This document shows positions 1 to 10,461 of a DNA stretch of 23,745 nucleotides, piece by piece. The stretch lies in contig JAJOHG010000388.1 of assembly GCA_021029095.1 (NCBI GenBank), positions 1 through 23,745 of the forward strand, given 5' to 3'. The notes beneath the pieces are model-generated. The model worked only from the letters and a program-made list of their open reading frames with translations, was not told where the DNA came from and did not search any database. The position numbers and the translations under genes are program-made. The first letter of the stretch is position 1, and each line of letters starts with the position of its first letter. The DNA comes from Phellopilus nigrolimitatus (lineage: Eukaryota > Basidiomycota > Agaricomycetes > Hymenochaetales > Hymenochaetaceae).

Positions 1-1705
1 AAGCGGCCTGAGCCTATTGTTTTGTTCTTGGTTCGGCGTTGATAAACAAGGTCATAAATGGGGAATGCATGACTTCTTGTCCGAATACGCTCGAAGCTTT
101 GCAGTTCATTTTGTGGTCATTATTTGTTCAACTCTGGCTCCAAGCACTGAGGTCTCGGCTTCAGACAATACTTAAACCTAATAAACCTAATAATAGCAGT
201 CCTCGTCGTTTTAGGATCTTCATAATGCTGTTCCGTGTGCGTTTCTCCGATACGACCCCAGTATTTAGTGGCGTCCCGGTCATAATCATCGGTTCCTCGG
301 TTGTTGTAAAGCGCCAGCGATGAGCAGGCCACCCGTATAGGAATGGTATTCGCTCGCACTCGCATGAGCCCAGTCGTGCACGTCCAGACTAGTAGAGCGG
401 TCAGCTAGAGTTTTGCCGGAGCCGAGTACGAAGTTCAGCCCAGCGCGAAGCGTGCCAAACTCACGTGATGAACTATTTCGAATTGCCCATTTCGAAGTCG
501 ACCTCCCGACACAGCGACCGCTTGTGTGTTTCAGCAAGAGAAATTCGATTTGTAGATTGGATAATTGCGATCTCTCGGGCAGCGCTGATACCTCATCTCC
601 AACTGTTGGAATATGTTCTTCGCGCTCGAAAGGAAGTCGTCGGAAACTACGTCGGAACGGGCTCATCTGTTGAACATCATCTGCCCGGGTCCGCAAGGGC
701 TGTTCATCACCTCTCTGGAGCGGCGTCCCGCGGAAATACGGATGCTGACGGTGGGATTGTGGCGGTTTGTTTTCTTAGATTCGGAACTCTGGGGTTGTTC
801 GTTTCCGACACGCGACGGACATGTTCGCGATTACCCTGGGGAAGGGTCGGCTTCGCTCGAGAATCGATCAAGGCTAAGGATTTGAGATGGGGGGATGGAT
901 CGTGTATAGGGCGCGCCTGAAAGTTACCGGATCGATGGGCATCATGGTATGGGCCTTGTATTGCTCCTTTGACGCTTATAAAAATAATCTCTGCGCGGGG
1001 TATGTCGGTCAGTCGCAAATAGCATTTGACATGGGAAAAATGATTCATTTTTCAGGGATGCGTATGCCTCGGGAAAGAAGTGAGAAACCGCAGCTCCTCC
1101 AAAAATGGGTGCTTTCACTATACCGTTTACGCGTCTAAACGAGACTCTAAAGCGGCATCTTGAAGAGGTCTTCGGAACAATAGGACACAATGCTCGCATG
1201 GTCGGTCCGTGCATTCTTATAAGCCTAGGCTGACTATCAGAACATTGCAGAATAGAATTCCAGCGACTTGTGACTCGCAGTCTTTTTGTTCTTTTGCCGA
1301 ATGAAGAGGAAGGGAACACACTTGTACGTCGTATGGGTATGGGGCCACTGTTGTATCGCATGGCTTCTTTGCATTACATACGTCAAACTGACGGCTATAC
1401 CGAGTAATACCTGCCCAATACAACATGGATCGGACAACAAAAAGTGTACGAAACCGGCTTGTCTCGAGGTAAAAGAACAATAAGTGAAAGCTTCCGCTCG
1501 GGGCCGGCTATTTGTAGGTCCACGGCGAGATCCGCATTCACGTGGCGCGAGCAAGACCGCTATGGTGGTCCTTGTACTCTCTGGACTCACATCCTTTGCT
1601 TAAATACTCCGGCCTTCTTCCCCCATGTCTCCCTTCACGACTGCTCTGATATTTCTATATTTTTGTCCTCGCCCACGCTCCTCCTATTAGATTATATATC
1701 GCTGG
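1..1705. other. stretch with no supportable gene
   Basis: About 1.7 kb in which I recognise no gene. Several open frames of 60-150 codons occur on both strands, overlapping each other. None shows a family motif, biased codon use or a convincing chain of splice sites. The longest (465-920 on +, 286-696 on -) translate to compositionally random-looking protein. No terminal repeats, target-site duplications, transposase motifs or tRNA-like folds were seen. It may be intergenic DNA, a decayed gene, or the distal part of a gene off the left edge. Confidence 0.5.
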
Positions 1706-2534
1706 ATGCCTCATATCTTTCACCAAAAACACCATGGCCATGCTCTGAGCGAGAAGGCGCTCAACGCTATTGCTGTCAGCGTGAGTACCCTCGAAATATT
1801 TTGCTGGACTGCCGCTAAATAACTGAAAATTTTGCAGTTGCATGAGGATATTCTAACTGGCACGCACAAGGTCTCATACCGGCCAGGCAAAAAGTGGGAC
1901 TTTGAAGGATGCACGGAAAATGCACCCATAGACGTCAGCCTCGCTATGCCGCCTCATCGGCCACGGTTACAACCAGAAAATCATCGCACGGGCATGTCCC
2001 TCAGCAGTAAATCGGGTCCCGTCCGCGTGAAGGTGGTAAGTCTTCACATATCCTTGCGTTCCCCTGAGTTTTCCCTCACCTCTTATTTGCAAACAGTGTC
2101 GACACGCACTCAACCGCCCCTTTCACCTCTCGATCGCAGGCGGCCAGTCTGCCTCCACGGTCATCTGGGTGCCCTCAAACTTCGCCGGCTTTATCACATG
2201 TGCACCTGGCGTCCGCACGCTCTCCTTCTCTGCGCATTTTGTTGAACACGTGCTGCCCCACGCGCGCGTGAATGTGCCCGGCGGCGCCCCGCGCGGATGG
2301 GCAGGCGACGAGATCGAGGTGGCAGCCAGCGGGCGCGTCGTGTTCCGCGTATGGGACGTGTTCGCGAAGACCCCTGAGCCCGATGCAGATGGCGCGCAGA
2401 TCCAGAAGCGCGCGGGCGACGTCTGGCGAAAGGTATTTGGCAGCCCCGCTGCCACGGGCGAGAAGTGTCTCATGCGAACGCCAAGCATGTCGACGTGGAA
2501 CTGGGACTTCCTCATTGAAGACGATGAAAACTGA
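1706..2534 (+). CDS. DUF7330-like small protein, three exons
   Basis: Exons 1706-1780, 1838-2035 and 2097-2534 join in phase 0 at both introns (57 and 61 nt, gtgagt..cag and gtaagt..cag, the first with a CTAAATAACTGA branch-like region) and give 236 residues. The start is the first ATG after an in-frame TAG at 1688-1690. The N-terminus is His-rich (MPHIFHQKHHGHA). The C-terminal half has a beta-rich pattern: SSKSGPVRVKV, then STVIWVPSNFAGFITC, then DEIEVAASGRVVFRVWD. That order recalls the basidiomycete DUF7330 family from memory, a domain of unknown function. No signal peptide, membrane segment or catalytic motif is visible. The gene converges on lcp5, with 309 bp between stop codons. The exon structure is well supported; the family name is moderate and the function unknown. 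Confidence 0.72.
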
Positions 2535-2843
2535 TGTCTCATGTGATTTCTAAATCATGTTATCTTCTTCGTTCTTCGTTTCCAGCCTATGGATCCTTAC
2601 TTCGGCACTTCGTTCACCATACAGCTTTCGACAAAAACCGCATATGTATACTCAGCACTCACCACACTCACCACTGTATCGATAGTCACTAGCTCTTGCA
2701 TCCTTCCTATGTTCATGTTGGATAGTAGATATGCGTCCTACGTCTTGTCATTACAAAAAATAAATCAATCCCGAAAAATATAATAAAAATACCATAAAGA
2801 AGGAACAATGCCACGAAAGACTACCGCTTCGTTTTCTTTTTCG
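2535..2843. other. convergent intergenic region with AT-rich 3' ends
   Basis: Tail-to-tail spacer between the DUF7330-like gene and lcp5. It holds A-rich stretches with AATAAA-like and AATATAATAAA elements around 2757-2790, as expected for overlapping polyadenylation regions. The alternative reading frame of the lcp5 tail (stop at 2821-2823) extends into it. No other gene is visible. Confidence 0.5.
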
Positions 2844-4055
2844 TCACCTTTTCAAGGCTGTTTGATCTTTCTCGAATTTACCCTTCTTCCTCATCGGCTC
2901 GTCCCCGCCATCTACATCCTCCCGACTCCTCATCCTCGATCTTGTCAGCACATCGCCCTTCTTGCCGCGTTGGCGCAGCTCCTCATATCCATCACCTACT
3001 GCACCGTCCCGGCGGCGGCCCACTGCCTTCAACACATCTGCAAATTCATCGTCGAGGCCCACACCGCGACGGCCCCTTCCCCTTGGGCCCATAGCAGCTC
3101 CGGCGCCAGTCCCACCGAGCGCGATGTCCTCTTCATCCCGCCGCCGGCGCTGCGCATCCTTCTTTTTCATCACGAGGCGAGTGAAGTTCTCCTCCTCAAA
3201 CTCCGTCATGCGCGCGAGCTCCCGCGCACGCGCGGACTGCAACGCCGGAGCGCCGCCCAGACCGGAAGTCGTCTCGACGTGCGGGTCGAGGTGGCCGAGC
3301 TGTGTGAGAGCGGTGGGCACGGGTCGCCGGCGCTCCTTTTTGGACCGCCCGGACTCCTTGGTGTATGGCATGGGGGCGAGCTTCGGGGGACGGTAGATGC
3401 CATCACGAAGATTTCCTCCACGATCTGACTCGTCTTCTGACGGCGGGGCGCTTTCCGCATCCTGGTTCATCAGATTTTGCGGGTTGGGGCGGAAAGCGAG
3501 AGGATCTGCGGATTAAAAACAGGAAGTTAATAATTTAAGTGGGAAAAGGGGTAGACGAGGGAAAGCATGGGACGCACCATCTGCAACCTCCGCTGGGGAC
3601 TCTTCTGCGAGGCGAAGGAGCTTTTCGATCTGGTATCGCATCTTGCCTTCCAGCGCTTTCACTTTTTCCAGCACGATCCGGTTCTCGACCATCGAGTCGA
3701 CGAGGTCTCCCGGCTGCGAGCCGCGGGGGCCGCGCTCAGCCACGCTGAACAACTGTTGGTTGGATGAGCTCCTATCGGCTAGCGTGTGCCCTAACACACG
3801 GTGACCGGAGACGAGAACGAGGGATTGGAGGTACGAGAGCATAAGGTGGTGCTTGAGTGAAAGAAGCGATATGCCATCTTTTGTATCGGTGTCTAGCCTA
3901 TGGTTCGGTGTATAAGAGCGAGTAAAAGCGTCGGCGTTCATACTGACTTACTGAGTAGAGACTTTTTTAATGGTCTCCCGAGTAGCAGAGATACTGGAGG
4001 TCATCCCATTCATGAGATCGCGGAATGCCTGCTGATCGACATCGGGTTCTGCCAT
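2844..4055 (-). CDS. lcp5: Lcp5/neuroguidin (Sas10/Utp3/C1D family), SSU processome factor
   Basis: Exons on the minus strand are 4055-3952, 3897-3578 and 3505-2844, with introns of 54 nt (phase 2) and 72 nt (phase 1). They join to 361 residues. The N-terminal Sas10/C1D region carries DTKDGISLLSLKHHLMLSYLQSL followed by LVDSMVENRIVLEKVKALEGKMRYQIEKLLRLAEE, a signature of Lcp5/neuroguidin. The C-terminal half has GIYRPPKLAPMPY, the EEENFTRLVMKKKDAQRRRRDEED segment and a basic tail. By family, this nucleolar protein binds the small-subunit processome and is needed for early 18S rRNA processing. The protein stops at ...DQTALKR, and directly downstream in the next frame lies a basic peptide with its own stop, suggesting a 1-nt deletion (see findings). 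The start is MAEPDVDQQAF at 4055. Identification is firm; the last residues are uncertain. Confidence 0.93.
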
Positions 4056-4644
4056 AATTCAAATAAAGCTCCTATACAAGACACAGAGGTAAGTATTCTG
4101 CAAAGAGAAAAGATCAAATAAAAACTGCAGAGATCAGTTAACGGTTTTCTAGGCCGCCGCCCACATTGGGGCGTAATGCGTAACATCGAGGTAAACTCAG
4201 AGCCCAGTGCGTTTCATCTCGAAATACAGGACCAGGTTTTCAGGAGAAGTACTCACAATAATGTTCAGATCACCGTCGTTGTCGTCGTACCATCGAAGTT
4301 GTCGCCGGAAGCACAAAAAAACTAAGGAAACGTTACCAAATACGGATGGCACACCGTGGACACGTGCTGTCGTCGACCGACGCGCCTTGGACGCGCTCGC
4401 CATCAACGTCGACGACCTTACTGTCGCCGAGTCAAACGGTGCTGATAAATTCCAAACTTACTTGCACTGGTGCATAGTAGAGCACTGACTCGAATAATTG
4501 GTACTTGGCCGCCTGTTCATCTGCACAGGTCGGCACCGCATTCTCCTGGGTTAGAGCGGGATCTTTTATCTGAAGACGACAATGAGCTTATGACTTCGTG
4601 TGAACAGCAAGCCGCCCCCTCCTTCGCTTTCTTCCCTTTCTTAG
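4056..4644. other. divergent region; unresolved 5' part of the GIY-YIG gene
   Basis: Between the lcp5 start and the first exon I can defend for the GIY-YIG gene. A plus-strand frame open from 4207, with an ATG at 4261, runs to 4488. It ends in coding-like codons (DALAINVDDLTVAESNGADKF) and is in the same reading frame as the exon at 4645, so it may be the true first exon. No single intron pair joined them convincingly. A pyrimidine-rich tract ending in ttag at 4641-4644 looks like a 3' splice site. The lcp5 promoter must also lie here. Confidence 0.35.
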
Positions 4645-6436
4645 ACCTGCGAGAAACTCCCTTTTTCCTCCTCGACGACAATCCTGGCTTGCTTTGACTT
4701 CAAGTTCGTCAATCTGGATCACTTTCGCCGACGCCTCGCTGAGTTTGCTGAGAAGGCGGCCAAGAAGGATGGGTCGCCGGAAACTGACGGCAAGAAACAC
4801 AAACCAAGGCCACCGCCCGTGCCTCCCAAGGATGACGCGGACCAGCTCACGGATGTATTTGGCACGTTAAGCGTTTCTGACCGAACAGGGCCGAGACAGG
4901 CATTCGTCGGGGGTTTCAAGTATGTATTTTCTTGCGAAGTCTAGCTTGACATTAGACTGAAGCTCGTTCACAGACATGGTCCAGTAAATACAGACGGAGT
5001 GCATGGATATCACCCTTCTTCGACGTCTTTGGCGTTCCCAGCTCCCAGCCACCTTCCTGCGCCTCCAGCGCCGACCATGGCCATGCCGACGCCTGACTAT
5101 ACGCCCTCACGCACGATGCGGCACGCGCTCAACCAGTACGCGGACGGTACCGCTACCCCCAACCGCCTCTCCCCGTATGCGTCTCCACCTCATCTCCCGC
5201 CGCGCTCCCACTCCGACGAGCCACGCGCTAGCAGCAGCGTGAGCCTCTCAGCCAAATAATGAACCCCAACTGATGGTTAGTACGCGCACGCGTCTGCGTG
5301 CATCCTCCTCACCTCCCAGCTCCCCATCGAGCAGGAAGTCGGGAGACAAGCGAACGCAATGTAGCGGGATGACGAAGAAAGGGGAGCAGTGCTCGCGTCA
5401 GGTCAAAACGGATCCTCCGCTTAATGTTGTAGATCCCGATATACCGACGGAGCGGTTCTGCTTCCAACATCGGAAAGAGGTTATGGAGCCTACGGGGTTT
5501 TACTCGCGGAAAGAAAGCAACAAGCAATGGGTCCTGTTCTGTGGTCAGTTAAAGTATATCGTTTCAACCACGTTATGTAATGTTTATATAGCATCTTTAG
5601 ACTGGATCCCAGCTTACTTGCACCCGGATACACAAGCTGCCCTTCGTGTCGAAATGGAGAAGCCTCAGTCCGCACATGATGAACCCGGATATATCTATAC
5701 GTTTGAAATCCGAGGTACACACGCATTATTCCGCTGTTCAGTTTGGTAATTATTCCGTTTACTGTTATCCTTTCTCTTTCTAGACCCTAAAACACCTTCG
5801 GAGATCCACCTAAAAGTCGGGCGTGCAAAGAACCTCGTGAAGCGCATCGACGAGTGGGGTAAGCAGTGCGGGTCGAAGGAACAAGTCTTGCGCGGATGGT
5901 GGCCGGGCACCGTCGACGAGGGCGAAACAAGCCTAATGAAGGGTCGCGTGAAGCCAGGCGAGAAAGGCGCGTGGTGCCACCGCCTCGAGCGACTCGTGCA
6001 TCTTGAGCTCGCGGATCTCGTTGTGCACGCCCCGTACCTGGACAAGAATTTCCCGAATACGCCGCCCCCGGGCTCTCCAGATGAGAGCTCCGCCCCGGGC
6101 ACACCGACAAAAGCTGCACGGCGTGCGCCTGGCTCACCCGCACGACTCCGGAAAGGAGGCAAGCCATGCTCTGACTGTAAGTTTGAGTCAGCTCTGCATT
6201 CTCCGAACGAGCGCCGCGCACCATCTGATCGCATGCGTTTCTTCTCCTTTCCATATACTTTAAAAAATCAATGTGACGCGTTATTTCTGCGATTCGCGGC
6301 CTCAGGCGGGGCAGTCCACAAGGAAATATTCTCCTTTACTCGCCCGGTTAAGGGTAAGTACAAAGGAGAAGAGTGGGAGCTAATTGTGAAGCCCGTCATC
6401 GAGAAGTGGGGCGGCTTTGTAAATGCGTTTGTGTAG
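4645..6436 (+). CDS. GIY-YIG / T5orf172 (DUF1766) domain protein, 5' end unresolved
   Basis: Supported exons are 4645-4919, 4974 to about 5174-5238, about 5281-5339 to 5543, 5601-5714, 5784-6176 and 6306-6436. The first segment includes FKFVNLDHFRRRLAEFAEKAAKK and a Pro-rich disordered linker. A probable zinc knuckle follows: CSGMTKKGEQC then CFQH. The core has GYIYTF..., LKVGRAKNLVKRIDEWGKQC and CHRLERLVHLELAD, matching the Bacteriophage T5 Orf172 (MUG113-type) GIY-YIG fold: GIY-like YIYTF, YIG-like KVGRA, Arg in KRID, and a downstream Glu. The tail SDCGAVHKEIFSF...EWELIVKPVIEKWG is typical of fungal members. By family it is a putative nuclease or DNA-binding protein; activity is inferred. 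The linker splice near 5239-5280 is out of phase as the obvious 42-nt intron. Intron 5544 could instead end at 5591. Confidence 0.82.
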
Positions 6437-7056
6437 CGCGAACGCAACGATTCCTGGAGTTGCTGAACGTTGGAATTGGGACGCTTTCATTGGATAAACC
6501 TGGACACAAATATCCTGTACATTGCCGCATATATTTTTTCATCTTTCCCAAGAGCGCCGCGTTTGGCATCCGTGATGTCCATCCCAGTGCTCGGACTACT
6601 CGGACTTCTTTGCCTCACCTACATAGTTATCTTCTACACTGGCTTTCCACTCTCGAGCACCATCTGTGCTCTTATTGTATCGATACGTCTTCCTTCCAAT
6701 CATGAACAAGACCTGCATTGTTGAGCAACGTATCCAGGGTGATGTGCTTGTATGGAGAACAAAGGCAAGTGATGAACACTAATTGAATATCAAGGCCAAC
6801 CCGACGCAGTGGGCGGGATGCGCGCTTGCGTGGCAGTGCTCGAATTGGGCTGTGTTTGGTAATTGCAAGTATTTAGACGTGATCGACGTCGGCACCGCCT
6901 GCGTGGCTTTGTTCTTTTGTCCCAAAGGCATATAAAATGCGCGTTGAGGCATTATGGCAGCTCATAATTGCCCCTCGTACCTCACGCTTTTTTTTCCCAG
7001 TCCCGGACAGAAAGTCACATATTCTCTTCTATCTCTGAGGGTTTTTTTATTCGTAC
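6437..7056 (+). promoter_or_regulatory. intergenic region and promoter of the cupredoxin gene
   Basis: No gene is visible. A TATA box, TATAAAA, lies at 6931-6937, about 120 bp before the start codon of the cupredoxin gene. It is followed by a pyrimidine-rich tract (about 6986-7050) typical of transcription start regions of strongly expressed fungal genes. The first part (6437-6730) would hold the 3' end of the GIY-YIG transcript. Confidence 0.6.
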
Positions 7057-8277
7057 ATGATGTTCTTTGCCATCACCGCCGTACTCGCCCTCGCATCGCT
7101 CGCCGCCATCCCCGCTCGCGCCGCCACATTTAATGTCACCGTCGGTGGGCCAGGTTTACTGCGGTATGACCCGGAGTCAGTGGTACGTCCTGACTTTACC
7201 TCGCCGTCAAATAAATATGCTGATTTTGTTCCTCGCTCTCAATAAAGAACGCTAACGTCGGGGACACAATTATCTTCACATTTAAGCAAAAGAACCACAC
7301 CGTCACCCAGTCTACCTTTGGCGCGCCATGCGCTTTTTCCCCTGGTGGATTTGACTCCGGATTGTTAGTAGCGTCTTACTCTTATACAAATTTCTGCCCA
7401 CCGCACTTACCCGCGCTTCAACTTTCCTAGCCGTCCGGTAGCTGACAACGTCACTGAAGGTTTCCCCACCTCTGTTTTAACGGTCGAAAACACGAACCCG
7501 GTCTGGGTCTATTGCAAACAGACAGGTCATTGCCAGCAGGGCATGGTCTTCGCTGTCAACCCAGGCGACAAGTTCGCCGCCTTCCAGGCTGCCGCCAACG
7601 CCAGCGGTGCCGCTAATACGACTTCCTCCGCCGCGCCTACCTCCACGCCCTCTGTCGTGACGGTTACGGCGACCGTCACCGCCAGCGGCGGCAGCGTCGT
7701 CACCACGACATACGGCTCGTACCCCGGCTCCGCGCAGCCGACGAGCGCGCAGCCGGTCAACCACCAGGTCGTCGTCGGCGGCGTGAACAAACTCACATTC
7801 GACCCCGCGAACATCACCGCGCAGCCGGGCGACACGATCTCCTTCCAGTTCATGGTGAAGAACCACACCGTGACGCAGTCGAGCTTCGCCGCGCCGTGCC
7901 GCGCGCTGTCCGCGACGTCCGCGTCCGGGCAGACCGGCTTCGACTCCGGCTTCATGCCCGTCGCGGCGAACGCCACGAGCTTCCCGACCTTCACGGTCAC
8001 CGTCAACGACACGACGCCGGTCTGGGCGTACTGCCGCCAGGCGGGCCACTGTGGGCAAGGCATGGTGTTCGCCGTGAACGCAATCGAGAGCGGGCCGAAC
8101 AACTTCGGGGCCTTCCAGGCACTCGCGATGCAGCTCAACGGCACGTCAGCGTCCTCGACTGCGACGTCATCCGGCTCTTCCTCTGCGGACACCTCCGCAG
8201 CGATGTCAGTATATGCCAGCCGTAGTGCCGGCGTTGCACTCGTCCTTGCCGGTTTCGTCTTCGGACTTCTCATGTGA
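7057..8277 (+). CDS. secreted, GPI-type protein with two tandem cupredoxin domains
   Basis: Exons 7057-7182, 7248-7363 and 7431-8277 (introns of 65 and 67 nt) give 362 residues. Residues 1-22 form a signal peptide ending near ARA. Domain 1 (about 24-135) has NHTVTQSTFGAPC (His59) and YCKQTGHCQQGM (Cys109, His114, Met119). Domain 2 (about 192-305) repeats this as NHTVTQSSFAAPC (His226) and YCRQAGHCGQGM (Cys282, His287, Met292). His, Cys, His and Met are the type-1 (blue) copper ligand set, so both sites look complete. A Ser/Thr/Ala-rich linker joins the domains. A Ser-rich stretch and hydrophobic tail (ALVLAGFVFGLLM) fit GPI anchoring. This architecture is known as extracellular serine-rich cupredoxin proteins of fungi; the substrate or partner is unknown. 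Domain 1 contains both introns; domain 2 has none and is more GC-rich. Confidence 0.93.
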
Positions 8278-9314
8278 TCAGTTAATTTTCTTTCGTTCAG
8301 CTTCCTTTTCCTCTGGGATTTGGACTCTACTTGGTGTATCTAATGGGCTGTCGATATGCTGCTGGTTTATTATCGCCTTGTTTTCCAAACTCGTGTTTTC
8401 ATAATGTTTGCTTATCTTTATTGATAGACCAGTTTGTCTGTAGCGCTACGCATCTTTGGCATGATCGAACCCGAGTTTGTTTGCTTGCTTGAAACGTTCG
8501 AAAGCTCAATCATATTGTCTGCTTTTTCGGCATTCACAATATTGTGCTCTTGAACTGCTCCACAAATCTTTCAAATCTTCTTGTTAGATGGGACACATCA
8601 TTTGAAAGTCCAATCAGGGATTCCACACATCTCTATCAACATCTCAATAAATATGGTCATCATTCAACTTCAGACAACTGACCTGATTATTCCTGCAAAG
8701 AAGCGCCGTACATGCTCGTAGCCTATCGTACGTGCAAGCGGCTGAATTACTAGATAGTGGAAGAGACGAAAAGCTCTGGAGAAGGGCGAAGGGATGCCAT
8801 GAAAGTCGATCAGCATAGCGACGTCTTGAAGACGAGCAGATCTGGATACAGAGCAAGGTGAGAAGATGATCAGCTACATATCAAAGTCTGAGATTTCTTG
8901 AAACAAAAGAAGAGCTGCGATCCTTGTATATTACCGCACAGGGGCTGTATCTTGAACAACTTGGTCTCGATGCAAGCCCTGGAGGCAAGACTTTCGAACA
9001 TCACGTAACTAGAGATGCTGTTTCCGACCGTGCCCATTGCCCATCTCATTCATCATGATAGCGAGGCTTGAGAAAATAGCGTTGCATTCAGATGTCTTTT
9101 AGCAGTGTACAGAATGGCGCTAAAATGACGTTCCTCTACGCATGCATGTCGATCATATGATCAACGTTGCCCCTTCGAGAAGCCATTGCGGCTTCAGTAT
9201 CGAGGTTGAGCAAGTGCTGGAACTTTTTCACGCGGTACACACTCGTAGAAAGCTCGGGGAATCACAGGTTCGGAACTCAAACTTCAAAGCACAAGTGTCA
9301 TTTATTGAACACAA
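8278..9314. other. convergent intergenic region, no gene seen
   Basis: A 1.04-kb spacer between two genes pointing at each other. Only short frames occur, without family motifs. A GGTTCGAT-like string on the minus strand near 8466 suggested a tRNA B box but no cloverleaf surrounds it. No repeats or mobile-element ends were recognised. Confidence 0.45.
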
Positions 9315-10461
9315 TCAGCTGAGCCAAGTCACCCAATCGTCATCCTTGCGCAGGACAGCATTAGTGAGTTCTCTCGCGATTACTCTGTCTGTTTGCTCCG
9401 AAGGATGTAGCTCATCGTACCTACGCCAAAGAATAAGTCAATGTCATAAGAAAGAAAGCAAAATCAATTGAGATACTTGCCATAAATAACTGTCGACATC
9501 TGTGCCCTTCGCTGTCGTACAATTCCCTGGGTCAGTTACACTCTCGTTGACCTGGAAAATACAGGAGTTTATGGGTGTTGTTACGCTCAGAGGTGCCGTG
9601 CCATTCAGATATTTGTCGGGACGAGCGATTATGTCAAGAAAGAGCGAATGTGAGTCAAATAAGCCTAGATAAATCTTAGCATTAGCTGTTTAAGACAAAA
9701 AGAGAAAATATAATTCACCGATGTGTGCCCCTGAAAGGGAGGAAGCGACATCCCGGAGCATAAGCTTTGCCAACGCATTCCCGGCGGTCGTCAACTCGGT
9801 CATAAAGAGGCTCCATTCTGTTGCGTTGTGCGGATAGGTCCAATAGCGATTCGGGTACGTGACATTGGAATATAGAATAGTATTCTCCAGAGGTATCATC
9901 TGGTTGAAAAAACAGTTTCAGTGGAACTTATTCTTCCGCAGACATGCAAATCCTGCTTACGTTCTGAAAAAGGAAGTTCCTCGCTCCCTTCTCGTACAAA
10001 TATTTTACCCAGTTCACTGCACAGCTGACAGTGTCGACAATTGTGACGCCCGCCGTTTGGTCACCAGTAAGCAGAGCGGCCACCCCGACGTCGTTAGTGC
10101 CGATCCACAATGTGTATATAGTTTCGTCCGGCTTGAGATTCAAGGTGCCATTCTGCAGCTCTGTGACGTACAGCGGGAGCTGGCTCTCGAAGACAGACGG
10201 GAATGGCCTGCTCGTCAGATTGTTCGAGCAAGTTGCCCCGGAACGCGCAAACGGGAAAAGACTGAAGTCGCCGTACTCGGCTGCATACACGGGCCAGGCA
10301 ACACCGGCGTCCCCGGGGCTGACGATATCTGTGTAGGAGTCTCCGAACGTTACCAGGTTTTTGAATTGATTGGGCTTCGGACCGAAATCTGACACGGCCT
10401 CTGTGCAGCCACAGAGCAAACCAAAGATGAGAAGTAATCTGAGCATAGACGGGAATTCCAT
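9315..10461 (-). CDS. GDSL/SGNH esterase, carbohydrate esterase family 16 type
   Basis: Exons on the minus strand are 10461-9961, 9899-9719, 9664-9481 and 9420-9315, giving 323 residues. Residues 1-22 are a signal peptide (MLRLLLIFGLLCGCTEA; Met6 is an alternative start). Block I is FGDSYTD with catalytic Ser42. The block II Gly lies in SGAT (Gly75). Block III is GTND (121-124). The C-terminal catalytic dyad is in YDELHPSEQ (Asp291, His294). N-glycosylation sequons are frequent. The order and length match secreted fungal CE16 acetyl esterases, which remove acetyl groups from hemicellulose oligosaccharides; this substrate is inferred. The last intron (9480-9421) begins with GC instead of GT and is required to keep DSYLWYDELHP intact. 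Introns 1 and 2 are ordinary (61 and 54 nt). Confidence 0.94.
9421..9480 (-). other. GC-AG intron in the esterase gene
   Basis: 60-nt intron whose 5' end reads G|GCAAGTATC and whose 3' end is GGCGTAG, after a pyrimidine-rich run. Removing exactly this segment joins TTA TG to G TAC and restores the conserved block-V sequence of SGNH esterases. No GT donor nearby gives that join. GCAAGT is the usual extended consensus of GC-AG introns, which U1 recognises through strong flanking pairing. Confidence 0.85.

Noticed and set aside
465..920. 151-codon plus-strand frame in the left part of the window
   Set aside because: No motif, atypical codon use for this genome, and several competing frames on both strands over the same bases.
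2808..3428. 206-codon plus-strand frame opposite lcp5
   Set aside because: It is the antisense shadow of the lcp5 last exon, which has unmistakable neuroguidin motifs.
4197..4406. Minus-strand frame with RQLRWYDDNDGDLNIIV, recalling a PB1-type acidic motif
   Set aside because: Too short, no supporting exons or upstream basic cluster, and it lies in the divergent promoter region; treated as chance resemblance.
7527..8273. 248-codon open frame on the minus strand opposite the cupredoxin gene
   Set aside because: It is the mirror of GC-rich third positions; the plus strand carries clear domains, ligands and a signal peptide, while this frame has no motif.
8455..8490. Minus-strand GGTTCGAT string resembling a tRNA B box
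   Set aside because: No A box at the right distance and no acceptor or anticodon stem could be paired.
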